Assembly: GCA_016793185.1 (NCBI GenBank)
Contig: JAEUIK010000134.1
Span: 1-7,046, forward strand
Source of the DNA: Planctomycetaceae bacterium
GTDB taxonomy: Bacteria; Planctomycetota; Planctomycetia; Pirellulales; JAEUIK01
DNA length: 7,046 bases
Direction: 5' to 3'
Part shown: piece by piece, positions 1-5,865 of the stretch
How positions within the stretch are numbered: position 1 is the stretch's first letter
Layout of the letters: each line of letters begins with the position of its first letter
Notes under the pieces: model-generated
Told to the model about the DNA's origin: nothing
Databases searched by the model: none
What the model saw: the letters and a program-made list of their open reading frames with translations, nothing else
Translations under genes and position numbers: made by a program

Positions 1-142
1 CTGGCGCGCCCATCAGCGGGTGACGCCGAATGGATGGTTGGGTTCCCGCGAATCGTCCCGCTCACGTACTTGACGGAGACTTCCTCATGGATGGCACCCA
101 GATCTCTCGATTCGGCGTGTTGAGACAGTGGCGTCCCCCCGC

Positions 143-172
143 TTGACAGCCCCCTTGGGCCTACCCTACCAT
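143..172 (+). promoter_or_regulatory. Candidate sigma70-type promoter for rpmF
   Basis: A perfect TTGACA (-35) at 143-148 is followed after 18 bases by TACCAT (167-172), which matches four of six -10 consensus positions. It would start transcription near 180 and give rpmF a leader of about 105 bases. The rest of 1-285 holds no gene I can support. One forward frame is open from the left edge to a stop at 121-123, but it has no recognisable protein and weak codon bias. This is a consensus match only. Confidence 0.45.
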
Positions 173-285
173 CACTCGTTCGCCATCATTGGCGGACCGT
201 CGCTGCTTGGGGCCTCGCTGCCCGCCGCCCGGTTGTTGGTAAGTTCTATCCGAGCCTGGGGTTCGGACTTCAAGGGTCGATTGCC

Positions 286-465
286 ATGGCAGTTCCTAAG
301 CGCAGACAATCCAATCAGAAGACCCGCTCGCGTCGGGCTCACGACTTCCTCACGCCGAAGCAACTGGCCTCCTGCCCCCAGTGCAGCACGGCGATCCCCA
401 CGCACGTGGTCTGCCCGAACTGTGGCTACTACATGGGCCGCACGGTCGTCGAAGCGAAGGAATAA
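286..465 (+). CDS. rpmF: 50S ribosomal protein L32 (bL32)
   Basis: This 59-residue protein is bL32, a small component of the large ribosomal subunit. It begins MAVPKRRQSNQKTRSRRAH, the conserved basic N-terminus of the family. It then has a four-cysteine zinc ribbon with CxxC pairs at C30/C33 and C43/C46 (SCPQC and VCPNCG), so it is the zinc-binding form rather than a cysteine-free paralogue. The length is normal for the family. The ATG at 286 gives the canonical MAVPK start, and AAGGG at 272-276 lies nine bases upstream as a modest ribosome binding site. rpmF commonly heads the fab cluster in bacteria, and that position is kept here. A candidate promoter lies upstream at 143-172 and a strong hairpin begins nine bases after the stop. 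Transcription may therefore be partly separate from fabH. Confidence 0.96.
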   Translation: MAVPKRRQSNQKTRSRRAHDFLTPKQLASCPQCSTAIPTHVVCPNCGYYMGRTVVEAKE

Positions 466-473
466 GCCCGGGC

Positions 474-508
474 GGCAAGCCCTGCGGTCGGTTCGTTCAG
501 GGCTTGCC
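474..508 (+). terminator. Strong hairpin just after rpmF, possible terminator or attenuator
   Basis: A perfect 11-base inverted repeat, GGCAAGCCCTG (474-484) and CAGGGCTTGCC (498-508), encloses a 13-base loop and starts nine bases after the rpmF stop codon. Only two T residues follow directly, so it lacks the U-tract of a classical intrinsic terminator. It could be a weak or factor-assisted terminator, an attenuator between rpmF and fabH, or a 3' end stabiliser for the rpmF mRNA. The hairpin itself is directly visible; its role is inferred. Confidence 0.5.
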
Positions 509-651
509 TTCGATCGCCGATTCTCGGCAGCGCGAGCTTTGCTGCGCTCGCGGCGACTTGCTCGATGGCGTTTGCCCTGAGCGCACAGCGGCGCCACTTT
601 TTGCTAGCAATGCCAGCCCGATCCTCTGCTGGCAACGCACTCGCGCAGACT

Positions 652-664
652 CGCCTAGCGGCCT
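652..664. repeat. 13-base repeat, copy 1 (upstream of fabH)
   Basis: CGCCTAGCGGCCT occurs here and identically at 2026-2038. Both copies are in non-coding DNA upstream of a fab gene. In a GC-rich 7 kb window one 13-base match by chance is not improbable, so only the matching context makes it worth recording. Confidence 0.4.
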
Positions 665-676
665 TTTGGGCAGGGC

Positions 677-685
677 TGCTAAACT
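677..685 (+). promoter_or_regulatory. Possible extended -10 promoter element for fabH
   Basis: TGcTAAACT combines the TGn extension with a hexamer matching TATAAT at four of six positions. No good -35 hexamer sits 16-18 bases upstream, which an extended -10 promoter can tolerate. It would give fabH a leader of roughly 170 bases. It overlaps a small inverted repeat, GGCAG (669-673) with CTGCC (686-690). The evidence is weak. Confidence 0.28.
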
Positions 686-853
686 CTGCCGCGCCCGGTA
701 GATCGGTTTTTCGGATTGCACTGGAGTGTTCACCCTCGTGCGAACCGATGCTGACCGGCCGGTGCTGTGGCGGCAGCAGGGCGCTACCAGGGCAGCAATG
801 CTACTCATGACGGCGCAAACGTTGAGTTGATCGAACCAGGGAGCCTCCGACCC

Positions 854-860
854 AGGGGGG
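854..860 (+). promoter_or_regulatory. Shine-Dalgarno sequence setting the fabH start
   Basis: AGGGGGG ends five bases before the ATG at 866. It favours that start over an in-frame GTG at 767, which would add 33 residues with no resemblance to the family. No ATG, GTG or TTG lies in frame between 866 and the conserved FabH core. Confidence 0.6.
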
Positions 861-865
861 CACGG

Positions 866-1966
866 ATGTCAACCGCCTTCAATCGTCGCACTTCCGGCGG
901 CGCGGATCTCTCGCTGCTGCGCGCCGGCTCGGTCGGAGGGCTCAAACCCCGCTCGAACCTGACCCGCGAGACGCAGCTCAGCCTCCAGCTCCGCTCGGCG
1001 ATTTACGGCACCGGCTGTTACGTGCCGGAGCGCGTGCTCGACAACGCCGAGCTCGAGCGGATGGTCGAGACCGACGATCAGTGGATCGTCGAGCGGACGG
1101 GCATCAGCGAGCGGCGCATCGCGGCCCCCGATGAAACGACTTCCACGATGGCCATTACGGCCGGCCGCCAGGCGTGCGCCGATGCCGGTCTCGATCCGGC
1201 CGAGCTGGATCTGATCATCGTGGCGACGATCACGCCCGATCATCTCACGCCCGCCTCGTCCTGCCTCGTGCAGCAGGCGTTGGGCGCCAAGCGGGCCGCG
1301 GCGTTCGATCTAAGCGCGGCTTGCACTGGCTTTCTGTACGCGTCGACCGTGGCGACCGGGATGATCACCTCGGGGATGTACGAACGGGTGCTGGTGATCG
1401 GTTCCGAGACCCTTTCGCGCTTTACCGACTACACCGACCGCAATACCTGCATCCTCTTCGGCGATGGCGCCGGGGCCGCTGTGTTCGGCCCGCGCCGCGA
1501 CGGGACGGGCATCCTCTACACCAAGATCTACGCGGATGGCGAGTACGCCGACCTGCTGCGGATCTACGGAGGGGGCTCGAAGCAGCCCCCGTCGCTCGCC
1601 TCGCTGGCCGCGCGGGATCACTATCTGCACGTGGCGGGCCGGCAGGTCTTCAAGTTCGCCACCAATGTCTTCGTGCAAATGATCGAGGAGGCCCTCGACG
1701 CTTGCGGGATGACGCAAGACGACGTGGCGCTGGTGATTCCGCACCAGGTGAACGCGCGGATCATCGACGCCGCGGTGCGCCGCCTCGGTTTGCCGACCGA
1801 GAAGTGCTTCATCAACATCGACCGCTACGGCAACACGTCGTCGGCCAGCGTGCCGATCGCCTTGGACGAGGCCCGCCGCCAAGGGAAGCTCAACCCGGGG
1901 GATGTCGCCATCCTGCTCGGCTTTGGCTCTGGCCTGACGTGGGGTGCAACCGTCCTCAAAATGTGA
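866..1966 (+). CDS. fabH: Beta-ketoacyl-ACP synthase III (FabH) with N-terminal extension
   Basis: FabH starts fatty acid synthesis by condensing an acyl-CoA primer, usually acetyl-CoA, with malonyl-ACP in the cytoplasm. The thiolase-fold catalytic triad is intact: Cys153 in SAACTGF, His293 in IPHQVN and Asn323 in YGNTSSAS. The His-Asn spacing of 30 residues equals that of E. coli FabH. The early DDQWIVERTGI motif and the C-terminal GFGSGLTWG also fit FabH. The protein is 366 residues against about 317-335 usually. The excess is mainly residues 1-42, a basic, Ser/Arg-rich stretch ahead of the core, which begins near RSAIYGTGCYVPERV. About eight further residues lie between Cys and His. The ATG at 866 is chosen for its ribosome binding site, and no ATG, GTG or TTG lies closer to the core. 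Starter specificity (straight or branched chain) cannot be read from the sequence. Confidence 0.95.
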   Translation: MSTAFNRRTSGGADLSLLRAGSVGGLKPRSNLTRETQLSLQLRSAIYGTGCYVPERVLDNAELERMVETDDQWIVERTGISERRIAAPDETTSTMAITAGRQACADAGLDPAELDLIIVATITPDHLTPASSCLVQQALGAKRAAAFDLSAACTGFLYASTVATGMITSGMYERVLVIGSETLSRFTDYTDRNTCILFGDGAGAAVFGPRRDGTGILYTKIYADGEYADLLRIYGGGSKQPPSLASLAARDHYLHVAGRQVFKFATNVFVQMIEEALDACGMTQDDVALVIPHQVNARIIDAAVRRLGLPTEKCFINIDRYGNTSSASVPIALDEARRQGKLNPGDVAILLGFGSGLTWGATVLKM

Positions 1967-2025
1967 TAGAACCCAGCCGCAGTGGAGCCGCCACGTGGGG
2001 CGCGGTTCCCATCTCCGGACAGCGG

Positions 2026-2038
2026 CGCCTAGCGGCCT
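2026..2038. repeat. 13-base repeat, copy 2 (upstream of fabD)
   Basis: CGCCTAGCGGCCT is identical to 652-664, and similarity ends at both flanks. It lies 66 bases before the fabD start and just upstream of the hairpin at 2060-2074. It could be part of a dispersed intergenic repeat, a shared regulator site, or chance. Confidence 0.4.
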
Positions 2039-2059
2039 CAGGTCGCTCGACCCGGCTTG

Positions 2060-2074
2060 AGCCCGCAGCGGGCT
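2060..2074. other. Hairpin in the fabH-fabD gap
   Basis: AGCCCG (2060-2065) and CGGGCT (2069-2074) form a six-pair, all but one GC, stem around the loop CAG. No T-run follows, so it is not a typical intrinsic terminator. The 137-base gap (1967-2103) also contains the palindrome CCACGTGG (1991-1998). No coding sequence is evident in it. Confidence 0.4.
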
Positions 2075-2103
2075 GCCGCGCGACTGGGTAAGGACTTTCG
2101 AGC

Positions 2104-3012
2104 GTGACCAAGATCGCATTCTTGTTCCCCGGCCAGGGAGCGCAGACGGTCGGCATGGGACGCGAGCTGGTGGAACGCCTACCAGCCGCCCGGCGGCTGT
2201 TCGACGTGGCCCAGGAGATTCTCGGCTACGACCTGGCGAAGCTCTGCGCCGCGGGGCCGGCCGACGAGCTCGATTCGACCGTCTACAGCCAGCCAGCACT
2301 CTTCGTGACCAGTCTGGCCGCGCTCGAATCGCTCCGCGAACTAACCCCCGACGTCGTCCTGGCCTGCGAGGCCGCGGCCGGACTGAGCCTGGGCGAGTAC
2401 ACGGCCATGGTCTTTGCCGGCGCGATGGAGTTCGACGTGGGCTTGCGCGTCGTGCAGGCCCGCGGCGCCGCCATGCAGGATGCGGCCGACGCCCGCCCCA
2501 GCGGCATGGTGAGCATCCTGGGCCTGGAACGGGGCCAGGTGCAGGATCTCTGCGACCAGGCCCGCGGAGATGGCGTGCTCGAGATCGCGAATCTTCTCTG
2601 CCCGGGCAACATCGTGATCTCGGGCACCAACGAGGCCTGCGAACGCGCCGCGCAGCTGGCTGAAAAGATGGGGGCGATGAAGGCGATCCCGCTGGCCGTG
2701 GCCGGCGCCTTCCACACGCAGATCATGCAACCCGCGGTCGAGCGGCTGGCCGCGGCGCTGGCCAATGCCCCCCTCAAGAAGCCGACCATTCCAGTGGTTT
2801 CGAACGTCGACGCCCAGCCGCATACCGACCCCGACGAAATGCGGGCGCTGTTGATCAAGCAGGTCGTCTCGCCCGTCCGCTGGGAAGACTCGATGCGGTA
2901 CCTGCTGGGGCAAGGGTACGACCAGTTCTACGAAGTCGGCCCCGGCCGTACGTTGCGGGGACTGATGAAGCGCATCGACCGCAAGGCGGCCTGCGACGGC
3001 GTCAACGTTTGA
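2104..3012 (+). CDS. fabD: Malonyl-CoA:ACP transacylase (FabD)
   Basis: FabD moves malonyl from CoA to the phosphopantetheine of ACP, supplying the two-carbon donor for FabH and FabF. The 302-residue protein has the family's usual length. It shows the N-terminal GQGAQ loop (10-14), the nucleophile Ser95 in GLSLGE, Arg120 for carboxylate binding, catalytic His204 in AGAFHT, and Gln253 in IKQVVSPVRW. The usual His before the nucleophile (GHSLGE) is Leu here. Together with NLLCPGN (164-170) and SNVDAQPH (233-240) this resembles, from memory, the plant organellar malonyltransferase. The GTG at 2104 is chosen because AAGGA (2090-2094) precedes it by nine bases and it yields the standard MTKIAFLFPGQG beginning. 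fabG follows after 67 bases, probably co-transcribed. Confidence 0.96.
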   Translation: MTKIAFLFPGQGAQTVGMGRELVERLPAARRLFDVAQEILGYDLAKLCAAGPADELDSTVYSQPALFVTSLAALESLRELTPDVVLACEAAAGLSLGEYTAMVFAGAMEFDVGLRVVQARGAAMQDAADARPSGMVSILGLERGQVQDLCDQARGDGVLEIANLLCPGNIVISGTNEACERAAQLAEKMGAMKAIPLAVAGAFHTQIMQPAVERLAAALANAPLKKPTIPVVSNVDAQPHTDPDEMRALLIKQVVSPVRWEDSMRYLLGQGYDQFYEVGPGRTLRGLMKRIDRKAACDGVNV

Positions 3013-3079
3013 GCCCCCCGCGGCGGGCGGCTCCAGTTCAAACTACTCACAAAGTGGACGAAGCTACGAGGGAGACGTA

Positions 3080-3850
3080 ATGGCCGAGCCGGTCTTGGGT
3101 ACGATTCAGACGGATCTTTCCGGGCAGACAGCGTTGGTGACGGGGGCCTCGCGCGGGATCGGCCGGGCGATTGCTTTGTCGCTGGGACGCTGCGGAGCCC
3201 GCGTGGCCTGCGTCGCCCGCGATGCCGCCAAACTGGCCGAGACGGTCGACGCCATCCGGGCTACCGGAGGAGAGGCGGACGCCTGGACCTGCGACGTGAC
3301 CGATGGACCGAAGATCAACGAACTGGTCGACCAGGTGGTGGCCAAGTACGGCGGGCTGCAAATCCTCGTCAACAACGCCGGCATCACCCGCGATACGCTC
3401 TTGCCGAGGATGGAAGATGCCCAGTGGGACGAGGTGATCCTGACCAACCTGCGAAGCACGTTTCTCTTCACCCGCGCCGCCACGCTGGTCATGATGCGGG
3501 CCCGCTATGGACGCGTGATCAACATGGCGAGCGTCTCGGGGCTGGTCGGCAATCCTGGGCAAGCCAACTATGCCGCCTCGAAGGCGGGCATCATCGGCTT
3601 CACCAAAACGGTCGCCCGCGAGTTTGCCGGCCGCAACATGACGGTCAACGCCGTGGCCCCGGGCTTTATCACCACCGACATGACCGCCGCGCTGGGCGAA
3701 CTAGTCAACGAGGAGGTCAAGAAGCGGATTCCCGCCAAACGCTTGGGGCGCCCCGAGGAGATTGCCGAGGCCGTGCTGTTCCTCGCGAGCCGGGCCGCGG
3801 GCTATATTACCGGCCAGGTGCTGACCATCGACGGCGGGATGACGGCTTAA
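3080..3850 (+). CDS. fabG: 3-oxoacyl-ACP reductase (FabG)
   Basis: FabG is the NADPH-dependent short-chain dehydrogenase that reduces 3-ketoacyl-ACP to 3-hydroxyacyl-ACP after each condensation. The Rossmann motif TGASRGIG is at 21-28 and NNAG at 98-101. The catalytic tetrad is Asn123, Ser151, Tyr164 and Lys168 (YAASK). The SNV-type late motif reads VNAVAPGFITTDMT (189-202), and the C-terminal ITGQVLTIDGGM (243-254) is typical of FabG. At 256 residues it is about a dozen longer than E. coli FabG, mostly before the first strand. The ATG at 3080 has GAGGGAG (3068-3074) five bases upstream. Its place between fabD and acpP makes FabG the natural assignment over other dehydrogenases of the same fold. 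Confidence 0.95.
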   Translation: MAEPVLGTIQTDLSGQTALVTGASRGIGRAIALSLGRCGARVACVARDAAKLAETVDAIRATGGEADAWTCDVTDGPKINELVDQVVAKYGGLQILVNNAGITRDTLLPRMEDAQWDEVILTNLRSTFLFTRAATLVMMRARYGRVINMASVSGLVGNPGQANYAASKAGIIGFTKTVAREFAGRNMTVNAVAPGFITTDMTAALGELVNEEVKKRIPAKRLGRPEEIAEAVLFLASRAAGYITGQVLTIDGGMTA

Positions 3851-3995
3851 TGCTCCGCCGACGCGAGCACGGTGCGGTCGCCGCGCCCGAGACTTTCGCG
3901 CCAGCTTGTGACGGTTGACTGTTGGGCGGCAACTCACGAGTCACGCAGGGCCCAGCGCCGCAGTGCGGCAAGACTTTGCGCCGGTTCAGGACGTA

Positions 3996-4024
3996 TAGAC
4001 ACGTCCCCGGAAACTCGCTATATC
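3996..4024 (+). promoter_or_regulatory. Candidate sigma70-type promoter for acpP-fabF
   Basis: TAGACA (3996-4001) matches five of six -35 positions. After an optimal 17-base spacer it is followed by TATATC (4019-4024), which matches four of six -10 positions in an unusually AT-rich patch. Transcription would start near 4031, leaving a leader of about 137 bases. The 317-base gap 3851-4167 contains no gene. An acpP promoter of its own is common in bacteria because ACP is needed in excess of the enzymes. Confidence 0.55.
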
Positions 4025-4044
4025 TTAACCAACCTCACGGGGCT

Positions 4045-4090
4045 ACGGTGGCACCGTGTTGGCGTAACCTACCGCGAGCGAAAGCTTTCG
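4045..4090. promoter_or_regulatory. Two palindromes in the acpP leader
   Basis: ACGGTGGCACCGT (4045-4057) is a perfect inverted repeat around one central base. CGAAAGCTTTCG (4079-4090) is a perfect 12-base palindrome. Both lie between the candidate promoter and the acpP start, where they could be operators or RNA stem-loops. AGCGAAA also occurs twice around the second palindrome (4077-4083 and 4093-4099). I recognise no known regulator site: neither resembles the FapR or FadR operators I know. The role is unknown. Confidence 0.4.
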
Positions 4091-4154
4091 GAAGCGAAAA
4101 ACGACGGGCTGGGTAGAACGGTCCTGTCCTTTTACCTTCCCAGTAGGTTTCTGC

Positions 4155-4160
4155 GAGGAG
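4155..4160 (+). promoter_or_regulatory. Shine-Dalgarno sequence for the acpP GTG start
   Basis: GAGGAG lies seven bases before GTG at 4168. It supports this non-ATG codon as the start, and the resulting protein has exactly the E. coli AcpP length. Confidence 0.7.
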
Positions 4161-4167
4161 CAGTACG

Positions 4168-4404
4168 GTGGCTTCAGTCGACGAACGCGTAATTGCCATT
4201 GTCGCCGAGCAACTCGGCGTCAACAAAGACCAAATCAACCTCGAGACTTCGTTTGTCAATGATCTTGGCGCGGATTCTCTCGATACCGTCGAATTGGTGA
4301 TGGAACTCGAAGAAGAGTTCGACATCAATATCCCCGACGACGCCGCCGAAAAGATTCAGACCGTCGGCCAGGCGATCGAGTACATCAAAAAAATGCAGGC
4401 CTAG
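4168..4404 (+). CDS. acpP: Acyl carrier protein
   Basis: ACP is the small acidic carrier that holds the growing acyl chain on a 4'-phosphopantetheine arm and presents it to FabD, FabH, FabG and FabF. The 78-residue protein matches E. coli AcpP in length and, as I recall that sequence, aligns without gaps. Ser37 in LGADSLDTVELVM is the attachment site for the prosthetic group added by holo-ACP synthase. The acidic recognition helix (ELVMELEEEFD) and the IPDDAAEKIQTV segment are intact. It begins with GTG. Codon use is less GC-rich than in its neighbours (for example TTT, AAT, GAT, TCT, CTT), as expected for a very highly expressed gene. It has a likely promoter of its own, and its TAG stop directly abuts the fabF ATG. 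Confidence 0.98.
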   Translation: MASVDERVIAIVAEQLGVNKDQINLETSFVNDLGADSLDTVELVMELEEEFDINIPDDAAEKIQTVGQAIEYIKKMQA

Positions 4405-5643
4405 ATGAAACGACGGGTCGTCGTAACGGGTCTCGGCGCGGTCACGTCTCTCAGTTGCAAAGTCCCCGATCTCTGGCAGCGAATCCTGGCGGGCCATAGC
4501 GGCATCCGCCAGATTCGTCTGTTCGATACCGCCGATTTCAAAGTGAAGTTCGGCGGCGAGATCAGCGACTGGACGACCGAGGGATACCTCGCGCCGAAGG
4601 ATGCGAAGCGTCTCGATCGCTTCACGCAGTTCGCCATGGTCGCGGCCACCGATGCCGTGACCGATTCCGGGATCGACTTCGAGAAAGTCGATCACTTCCG
4701 GGCCGGGGTGATCCTGGGCTCGGGGATCGGCGGGCTGCACGAGATCGAGCAGCAGCATTCGCGCCTCCTCGAAAAGGGCCCCGACAAGGTCTCGGCCTTC
4801 ACCATCCCCAAGCTGATGGTGAACGCCGCCTGCGGCCAGGTGTCGATCGCGTTTCAATTGCGCGGTCCCAACGCGGCCGTCGCCACGGCCTGCGCCAGCG
4901 CCACCAACGCCATCGGCGACGCCTACAAGGCGATCCAGTACGGCGACGCCGACATCATGTTCACCGGAGGCACCGAAGCGGCGCTCACGCCGATGGGGAT
5001 CAGCGGATTCTCGTCGATGCGGGCTCTCTCGATGCGCAACGACGATCCCCAGGCCGCCAGCCGGCCCTTCGATGCCGATCGCGATGGCTTCGTCCTCAGC
5101 GAGGGGGCGGGCATCCTGATTCTCGAAGAGCTCGAACACGCCAAGGCCCGCGGCGCGAAGATTTACGCCGAGCTCCTCGGCTACGGGCTGAGCGCCGACG
5201 GCGGGCACATCACCCAGCCCGATTCGCAGGGACTCGGGGCCTCGAAGGCGATGGCCGGCGCGCTCCGCGACGCGCAGCTCGACGCCAGCGCCATCGACTA
5301 CATCAACGCTCACGGCACCAGCACGTCGCTGGGAGACGCGGCCGAAACGCAGGCCGTGAAGACCGTCTTCGGCGAGCATGCCCGGCGGCTGTCCATCTCG
5401 AGCACCAAGAGCCAGCTGGGGCACCTGCTGGGGGCCAGCGGCGGCGTCGAAGCGATCTTCTGCGTGCTGGCCCTGCGCGACAACGTGGTGCCCCCCACGA
5501 TCAATCTCGACAAGCCCGATCCCGACTGCGATCTGGACTACACGCCAAACCAGGCGCGCGAGCGACAGATCCGTGCGGCCATGTCGAACAGCTTCGGCTT
5601 CGGCGGGCATAACGCCTCGATCATCGTCGGCCACGCCGCCTAG
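4405..5643 (+). CDS. fabF: Beta-ketoacyl-ACP synthase II (FabF)
   Basis: FabF elongates acyl-ACP by decarboxylative condensation with malonyl-ACP. The 412-residue protein has the normal length and a complete Cys-His-His site: Cys163 in TACASATNAIGDA, His303 in NAHGTSTSLGD, Lys335 and His340 in STKSQLGHLLGASG. These fall at the conventional E. coli FabF positions, and the C-terminal SNSFGFGGHNA is also present. A Cys-to-Gln chain-length-factor type substitution is not seen, so it is an active synthase. Near the N-terminus the usual TPLG-type stretch after GLGAV is replaced by TSLSCKV. ATG follows the acpP TAG with no gap and with only a weak AGG upstream, so translation is probably coupled to acpP. 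FabB is the alternative name, but placement after acpP and overall motifs favour FabF. Confidence 0.96.
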   Translation: MKRRVVVTGLGAVTSLSCKVPDLWQRILAGHSGIRQIRLFDTADFKVKFGGEISDWTTEGYLAPKDAKRLDRFTQFAMVAATDAVTDSGIDFEKVDHFRAGVILGSGIGGLHEIEQQHSRLLEKGPDKVSAFTIPKLMVNAACGQVSIAFQLRGPNAAVATACASATNAIGDAYKAIQYGDADIMFTGGTEAALTPMGISGFSSMRALSMRNDDPQAASRPFDADRDGFVLSEGAGILILEELEHAKARGAKIYAELLGYGLSADGGHITQPDSQGLGASKAMAGALRDAQLDASAIDYINAHGTSTSLGDAAETQAVKTVFGEHARRLSISSTKSQLGHLLGASGGVEAIFCVLALRDNVVPPTINLDKPDPDCDLDYTPNQARERQIRAAMSNSFGFGGHNASIIVGHAA

Positions 5644-5764
5644 GCCTCCTGCGACCCGCGCCGCCGGGGCCTGCGGAATTCCTTTGCGCGGCGAGCGACC
5701 CTGCTTCTCGGACGCTGCGGACGTGGCCCTTCTCCGTGCTAGCAGTTTGGCCCAGGCATCGACC

Positions 5765-5793
5765 TTGTTCTGTCGTCCGCGGCTTCCTATACT
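5765..5793 (+). promoter_or_regulatory. Candidate promoter for the secretin-like gene
   Basis: TTGTTC (5765-5770) and TATACT (5788-5793, five of six -10 matches) are separated by exactly 17 bases. Transcription would start near 5800, leaving a leader of about 65 bases that includes a small stem, CGCGG (5795-5799) with CCGCG (5816-5820). This argues that the downstream gene is a separate unit from the fab cluster. I see no intrinsic terminator with a T-run after fabF in 5644-5764. Confidence 0.5.
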
Positions 5794-5848
5794 TCGCGGC
5801 CCTATTGGCTTAGAACCGCGCTATCGCGCCGGGGAGTTCTCACCGGGC

Positions 5849-5855
5849 AAGGAGG
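5849..5855 (+). promoter_or_regulatory. Consensus Shine-Dalgarno sequence
   Basis: AAGGAGG, fully complementary to the 16S rRNA tail, stands ten bases before ATG at 5866 and fixes that start. It also supports this strand and frame over the long open frame on the opposite strand. Confidence 0.7.
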
Positions 5856-5865
5856 CCCTGCGAGC

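Larger units (their letters stand above)
466..865. other. 400-base structured gap between rpmF and fabH, no gene recognised
   Basis: No protein can be supported here, although overlapping frames stay open. After the 474-508 hairpin come a second inverted repeat, CGCGAGC (531-537) with GCTCGCG (546-552), a perfect 10-base palindrome TTGCTAGCAA (601-610), and a 7-base stem TGCCAGC (611-617) with GCTGGCA (628-634). Then follow a 13-mer that recurs upstream of fabD (652-664), a possible extended -10 element (677-685), and the fabH ribosome binding site (854-860). In the classical E. coli-type cluster this position is occupied by plsX, but no trace of a PlsX protein is visible in any frame. Confidence 0.6.

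Noticed and set aside
1..123. Forward frame open from the left edge to a stop at 121-123, possibly the tail of an upstream gene
   Set aside because: About 40 residues with no recognisable motif and weak third-position GC bias; it cannot be told from chance.
128..580. Forward frame of about 150 codons across rpmF
   Set aside because: It overlaps the certain rpmF gene in another frame, and the translation is low-complexity Arg/Ser/Pro.
565..810. Small forward frame in the rpmF-fabH gap
   Set aside because: It spans several inverted repeats, shows no motif or clear ribosome binding site, and has Cys/Ser/Arg-rich composition typical of a spurious frame.
767..865. In-frame GTG giving FabH 33 more residues
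   Set aside because: The extra residues resemble nothing in the family, and a strong ribosome binding site precedes the ATG at 866.
1310..2299. 329-codon minus-strand frame spanning the end of fabH and the start of fabD
   Set aside because: It crosses two genuine + strand genes; the Arg/His-rich translation shows no domain.
3832..3860. CGGCGG / CCGCCG inverted repeat across the fabG stop as a terminator
   Set aside because: The stem is only six pairs with a 17-base loop and no T-run, and short GC repeats like this are common here.
4174..5634. 486-codon frame on the minus strand opposite acpP and fabF
   Set aside because: It is a mirror of GC-biased third positions in genuine genes; the + strand proteins are unmistakable.
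5642..5672. AGGCC / GGCCT inverted repeat at the fabF stop as a terminator
   Set aside because: It has five pairs, a loop over 20 bases and no T-run, so it is not convincing.
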